DNA of 5,162 bases from Spirochaetaceae bacterium. GTDB taxonomy: Bacteria > Spirochaetota > Spirochaetia > SZUA-6 > RPPD01. Under the pieces are notes generated by a model. It was not told the origin of the DNA. It was given only the letters and a program-made list of their open reading frames with translations, and ran no database searches. The stretch lies in NCBI GenBank assembly GCA_003818675.1, contig RPPD01000202.1, forward strand, positions 1 to 5,162, given 5' to 3'. Of the stretch, positions 4,685-5,162 are shown piece after piece; position 1 is the stretch's first letter; every line of letters begins with the position of its first letter. Both the position numbers and the translations under genes were made by a program.

Positions 4685-4987
4685 ATGGCGGAACAGAAAC
4701 AGGAAATCATCACATTCAAGGCTGATCTTGAGCTTGCAGAGATTCTAAAAAACATACCCAACAGGTCCCAGTTCATACGTTCGGCAATCCTGAAATCCCT
4801 GGAAAACCTGTGTCCGCTCTGCGAGGGTACGGGAATTTTATCGCCGTGCCAAAAGGAGCATTGGGAGACTTTCGCGAAGCATCACAACCTTTCCCGCTGC
4901 AATGATTGCGAGCTTGTCTATTTGAAATGTGAACATGACTCTGTCAAGGCTGGTAAAAAAATGGCAAAAAAGGAGAAGGCTTCATGA
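4685..4987 (+). CDS. CopG-like ribbon-helix-helix regulator with Cys-rich metal-binding tail
   Basis: A 100-residue predicted DNA-binding repressor. Residues 7-40 fit a ribbon-helix-helix fold: strand EIITFKAD (7-14), helix LELAEILKNI (15-24), the NRSQFIR turn (26-32), and helix SAILKSLE (33-40). The tail carries CPLCEGTG (43-50, an exact CxxCxGxG as in DnaJ zinc fingers), Cys55, CNDC (72-75), Cys82 and His66, His67 and His84. Two CxxC pairs 25 residues apart could hold one Zn. The last 15 residues are Lys-rich. ATG 4685 is chosen over the in-frame TTG at 4616 because AAGGAG (4673-4678) lies 6 bases before it, and 4616 is the -35 box. The stop overlaps the next start as ATGA, so the metal-binding lipoprotein is translationally coupled. 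I infer a metal-sensing repressor of the following importer, controlling its own promoter through the palindrome at 4625-4641. The metal is not shown; Zn is the first guess. Confidence 0.85.
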   Translation: MAEQKQEIITFKADLELAEILKNIPNRSQFIRSAILKSLENLCPLCEGTGILSPCQKEHWETFAKHHNLSRCNDCELVYLKCEHDSVKAGKKMAKKEKAS

Positions 4988-5162
4988 AGCAGGTACGCAT
5001 GTGTGCAGCTATTTTCGCGGCAGTGACCCTGGCCGCGCTTGTTGTTTTTATCTCTTCCTGCAGTGACGATGACAATTCTGTGGCTACTGGCCGGATTTCT
5101 GTATTTGTGACAATTTCTCCGCAGGCATATTTTGTGGAGAAAATTGCATCTGGCCGCACGGA
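4984..5162 (+). CDS. Metal ABC transporter substrate-binding lipoprotein, ZnuA/TroA-like (N-terminal part, cut by window edge)
   Basis: The visible 59 residues begin with a lipoprotein signal: Lys2 and Arg5, a hydrophobic core (about 8-23), and the lipobox ISSC with Cys26 as the lipid-modified residue, followed by an acidic SDDD linker. The mature start RISVFVTISPQAYFVEKIASGRT (37-59) matches the first strand and helix of cluster A-I (ZnuA/TroA/PsaA) zinc or manganese binding proteins, which typically read VxVTIxPxxYFVexI. The metal-binding His residues lie beyond the window. The protein would sit outside the inner membrane and hand metal to a ZnuB/ZnuC-type permease and ATPase, probably encoded next. 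ATG 4984 overlaps the regulator's TGA, and AAGGAG (4970-4975) lies 8 bases upstream. Ser at +2 rather than Asp would permit outer-membrane sorting if the organism is a diderm with Lol-like rules. Confidence 0.85.
   Translation, partial: MKQVRMCAAIFAAVTLAALVVFISSCSDDDNSVATGRISVFVTISPQAYFVEKIASGRT

Overview
This 5.16 kb window is chromosome-like bacterial DNA with moderate GC content, compact genes on both strands, GTG/TTG starts in places, and one lipoprotein with a standard lipobox. Two things point loosely to a diderm such as a spirochaete or relative: a membrane flippase-like protein beside an MGDG-synthase-type glycosyltransferase, and a ribbon-helix-helix regulator fused to a Cys-rich tail in front of a metal-binding lipoprotein. 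No marker in the window fixes the taxon. There is no transposase, integrase, phage gene or CRISPR array.

Layout. (1) Positions 1-503, minus strand: the N-terminal 167 residues of a UPF0104/LPG_synthase_TM-type integral membrane protein, which runs off the left edge. (2) About 627-1799, plus strand, divergent: a GT28/MGDG-synthase-like glycosyltransferase. The two may act in one glycolipid pathway and share a short divergent promoter region. (3) Positions 1800-2356: no protein gene, but a tRNA-Val(TAC) on the minus strand (1966-2038), preceded by two long near-perfect hairpins (2040-2080 and 2082-2134) and a degenerate partial copy of the second. (4) Positions 2357-3484, minus strand: aroB, 3-dehydroquinate synthase, with two changed active-site positions. 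(5) Positions 3666-4583, plus strand, divergent from aroB: an uncharacterised soluble protein rich in YD-like beta-hairpin segments. (6) Positions 4685-5162+, plus strand: a two-gene unit with a 4-base ATGA overlap. It holds a 100-residue ribbon-helix-helix protein with a CxxCxGxG/CxxC tail, then the start of a ZnuA/TroA-type metal ABC transporter lipoprotein.

The best candidate for a little-described system is the last unit. A small RHS protein with its own probable zinc site lies in front of, and is translationally coupled to, a metal-uptake binding protein. The promoter has a consensus -35 and carries a perfect 17-bp palindrome between the -35 and -10, with a second 28-bp dyad across the likely transcription start. 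This is what a self-regulated, metal-responsive repressor of a Zn/Mn importer would look like, in a role usually filled by Zur, MntR or TroR. The function is inference; the coding and dyad layout is read directly from the sequence. Second in interest are the tRNA-Val with a swapped 54/58 T-loop pair and its hairpin leader, and the active-site changes in AroB.
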